Shown here: one piece after another, positions 62,477 through 64,000 of the stretch
How positions within the stretch are numbered: position 1 is the first letter of the stretch
How the letters are laid out: each line of letters starts with the position of its first letter
Assembly: GCA_965223725.1 (NCBI GenBank)
Contig: CBDCXE010000001.1
Coordinates: forward strand, 1 to 64,000
DNA length: 64,000 bases
Direction: 5' to 3'
From: CBDCXE01 sp965223725 [NCBI: Nitrospinota bacterium]
GTDB taxonomy: Bacteria > Nitrospinota_A > UBA7883
Position numbers and translations under genes: made by a program
Notes under the pieces: generated by a model
The model's input: the letters and a program-made list of their open reading frames with translations, nothing else
Told to the model about the DNA's origin: nothing
Databases searched by the model: none

Positions 62477-63898
62477 ATGAAAAAGTACAAAATTCTGATC
62501 GGGTCGGAATGGATCGACACCGGCCAGAAAATGAAAGTGATCAACCCATACAACAATCGAGACATCGCCACCGTATGCGTCGGCGGCGAACGGGAGGTCG
62601 ACCAGGCGATCAAGGTTGCTTTGCGGGCCTTCGAGACCACCAGGACCATGTCGAGCAAGGAAGTCTCCGGCCTGTTAAAGCGCGTATGCCACGGCATCAT
62701 CCGCCGCCGCGAAGAGTTCGTAAACTCGATCATCGCCGAGGCGGGCAAACCGAAAGCGTTGGCGGAGCAGGAGGTGGACAGGAGCACCACCACATTCTCC
62801 ATAGCCAGCGAGGAAGCGTCGCGCATCGTCGGCGAATATCTGCCCATCGATATCGACGACCGTTCGGAGGGACGTGTGGCGATCACACGGCGGTTTCCTG
62901 TGGGTGTGGTGGGATGCATCACGCCGTTTAATTTTCCGCTGAACCTGGTGGCGCACAAGGTGGCCCCGGCCATCGCGGCGCGCAACTGCATCGTGCTGAA
63001 ACCGGCCAGCAAAACCCCGATCACTGCGCTGTTGCTGGGCGAAGTGCTGTTGGAAGCGGGCATGACGCCGGGGCAGCTCAACATCGTGCCGTGCAAAGGC
63101 AGCGTGGGCGAAGCATTGGCGACGGATAGCCGGGTGGCCAAGCTGACCTTCACCGGCAGCCCGGACGTGGGGTGGCGGCTGAAAAATATCGCGGGCAGGA
63201 AAAAGGTGACACTGGAGCTGGGGGGCAACGCCGCGGTGGTGGTGCACAGCGACGCCGACCTGAAATGGGCCGTGCCGCGGATCGTGGCGGGGGCGTATGG
63301 CTATGCGGGCCAGACCTGCATCAGCGTCCAGCGGATCCTGATCCACAAATCGATCTATGATAAAACAGTGAAGGCGTTGGTCAAGGAGATCAAAACCAAC
63401 GCCAGGACCGGCGCCCCGGCAAGCGACAAGGTGATGGCCGGACCGATGATCGACAAGGCGTCGCTGGATAAAATCGGCGAGTGGGTGCGCGAGGCGTGCG
63501 ACGATGGCGCGAAGATACTGGTCGGCGGCAAAAAGAAAGGGCGCGGCTATATGCCGACGTTGCTGTCGAACGTGAAGCGGAACATGCGCGTGGTGTGCAG
63601 CGAGGTGTTCGCGCCGGTGGCCACAGTGCAAAGTTACGGGACGTTCGATCAGGCGATGCGTATGATCAACGACTCTGATTTCGGGTTGCAGGCGGGGGTG
63701 TTCACTAACGACATAAACCTTGCGTTCCAGGCGTTTGAACAGGCGGATGTGGGCGGCGTGATCATCAACGACTTCCCCACGTTCCGGGTGGACAACATGC
63801 CGTATGGCGGCGTAAAGGATTCCGGCCTGGGCCGGGAGGGTGTGAAATACGCCATCGAGGAGATGACCGAGATGAAAGTTATGGTTATCAAAAAGTAG
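62477..63898 (+). CDS. Aldehyde dehydrogenase (NAD(P)-dependent)
   Basis: 473 residues, GGGGAT about 8 bases before ATG 62477. Full family features: NPYNNRDIATV at the N-terminus, GCITPFNFPLNLVAHKVAPA, general base Glu247 in LELGGN, and nucleophile Cys281 in YGYAGQTCISVQR. It resembles lactaldehyde/glyceraldehyde-type ALDHs more than the semialdehyde types, but the substrate is not certain. It is 18 bases after the oxidoreductase gene and may complete a redox route from an aldehyde. Confidence 0.93.
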   Translation: MKKYKILIGSEWIDTGQKMKVINPYNNRDIATVCVGGEREVDQAIKVALRAFETTRTMSSKEVSGLLKRVCHGIIRRREEFVNSIIAEAGKPKALAEQEVDRSTTTFSIASEEASRIVGEYLPIDIDDRSEGRVAITRRFPVGVVGCITPFNFPLNLVAHKVAPAIAARNCIVLKPASKTPITALLLGEVLLEAGMTPGQLNIVPCKGSVGEALATDSRVAKLTFTGSPDVGWRLKNIAGRKKVTLELGGNAAVVVHSDADLKWAVPRIVAGAYGYAGQTCISVQRILIHKSIYDKTVKALVKEIKTNARTGAPASDKVMAGPMIDKASLDKIGEWVREACDDGAKILVGGKKKGRGYMPTLLSNVKRNMRVVCSEVFAPVATVQSYGTFDQAMRMINDSDFGLQAGVFTNDINLAFQAFEQADVGGVIINDFPTFRVDNMPYGGVKDSGLGREGVKYAIEEMTEMKVMVIKK

Positions 63899-64000
63899 GA
63901 AGTGTACTTCCATGTTTTACCTATAGTTATATTAATATATTAATGTTATTTATCGATGTTTAGCAACAGAAGGCCTGGGCTGCTGTGGAACTCGAAGCTG

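Noticed and set aside
62675-63913. Long minus-strand open frame of 412 codons
   Set aside because: Antisense to the aldehyde dehydrogenase gene; the translation is rich in His, Arg and Gln with no domain, typical of a shadow of a GC-rich gene.
1-64000. tRNA, rRNA or CRISPR arrays
   Set aside because: The intergenic regions were read for T-loop-like GGTTC motifs, rRNA blocks and regular repeats; none was convincing.

Overview
The window comes from the chromosome of a Gram-negative bacterium. It encodes outer-membrane and envelope machinery (a PilMNOPQ type IV pilus assembly operon, an MlaEFD-type lipid transport operon, a BamD-like lipoprotein, a beta-barrel protein), a flagellar-type sigma factor, an HD-GYP protein and many ordinary housekeeping genes (aroB, nadK, recN, tsaD, tsaE, rsmI, prfB, alr, dnaB). 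The mix of a fused TRAP permease, a heterodisulfide-reductase-like protein and DUF1858/DUF302 proteins recalls uncultivated deltaproteobacterial or Nitrospinota-like lineages. That placement is a guess: no rRNA or other phylogenetic marker was compared. I saw no rRNA, tRNA or CRISPR array.

Layout. (1) 1-2045, minus strand: a tight run of small envelope genes (beta-barrel protein, small lipoproteins, small membrane proteins), partly frameshifted and running off the left edge. A tandem pair of LuxR-type regulators (2360-3993) is transcribed divergently from it. (2) About 4.0-17.4 kb: AT-rich accessory DNA with signs of horizontal transfer. It holds an ArdC-like antirestriction protein, a RuvC-like nuclease, an XRE regulator with a strong palindromic operator candidate, a P-loop ATPase, a large serine recombinase, an orphan HsdR-like restriction helicase with a truncated partner, a truncated DNA-translocase gene, a small membrane-protein operon ending in a queuosine-precursor transporter, a broken JAB/RadC-like gene and a tandem-HTH regulator. 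(3) 17.4-20.7 kb: a glycosyltransferase and a fused TRAP permease. (4) 20.7-29.4 kb, minus strand: the pilMNOPQ operon, extended at its 3' end by two Ig-like lipoproteins bracketing aroB and closed by a clear terminator. (5) 29.6-50.3 kb: mostly housekeeping and metabolic genes, including prfB with the classic programmed +1 frameshift, and a DhaL-DegV gene broken by two single-base shifts. (6) 50.3-59.5 kb: a decayed lipoprotein remnant with terminator, tsaE, an HD-GYP protein, mlaEFD, alr and dnaB. (7) 59.6-63.9 kb, plus strand: a four-gene redox cluster (secreted DUF302 protein, Fe-S/CCG-domain protein, FAD-dependent oxidoreductase, aldehyde dehydrogenase).

The best candidates for something new are the left-edge envelope operon with its divergent LuxR pair, the serine-recombinase element with repeated AACTTGCCA sites, the membrane operon linked to the queuosine-precursor transporter, and the redox cluster at the right end. 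Several genes carry single-base shifts, mostly in short homopolymers. These may be real decay or residual assembly errors, so the reads should be checked before calling them pseudogenes.
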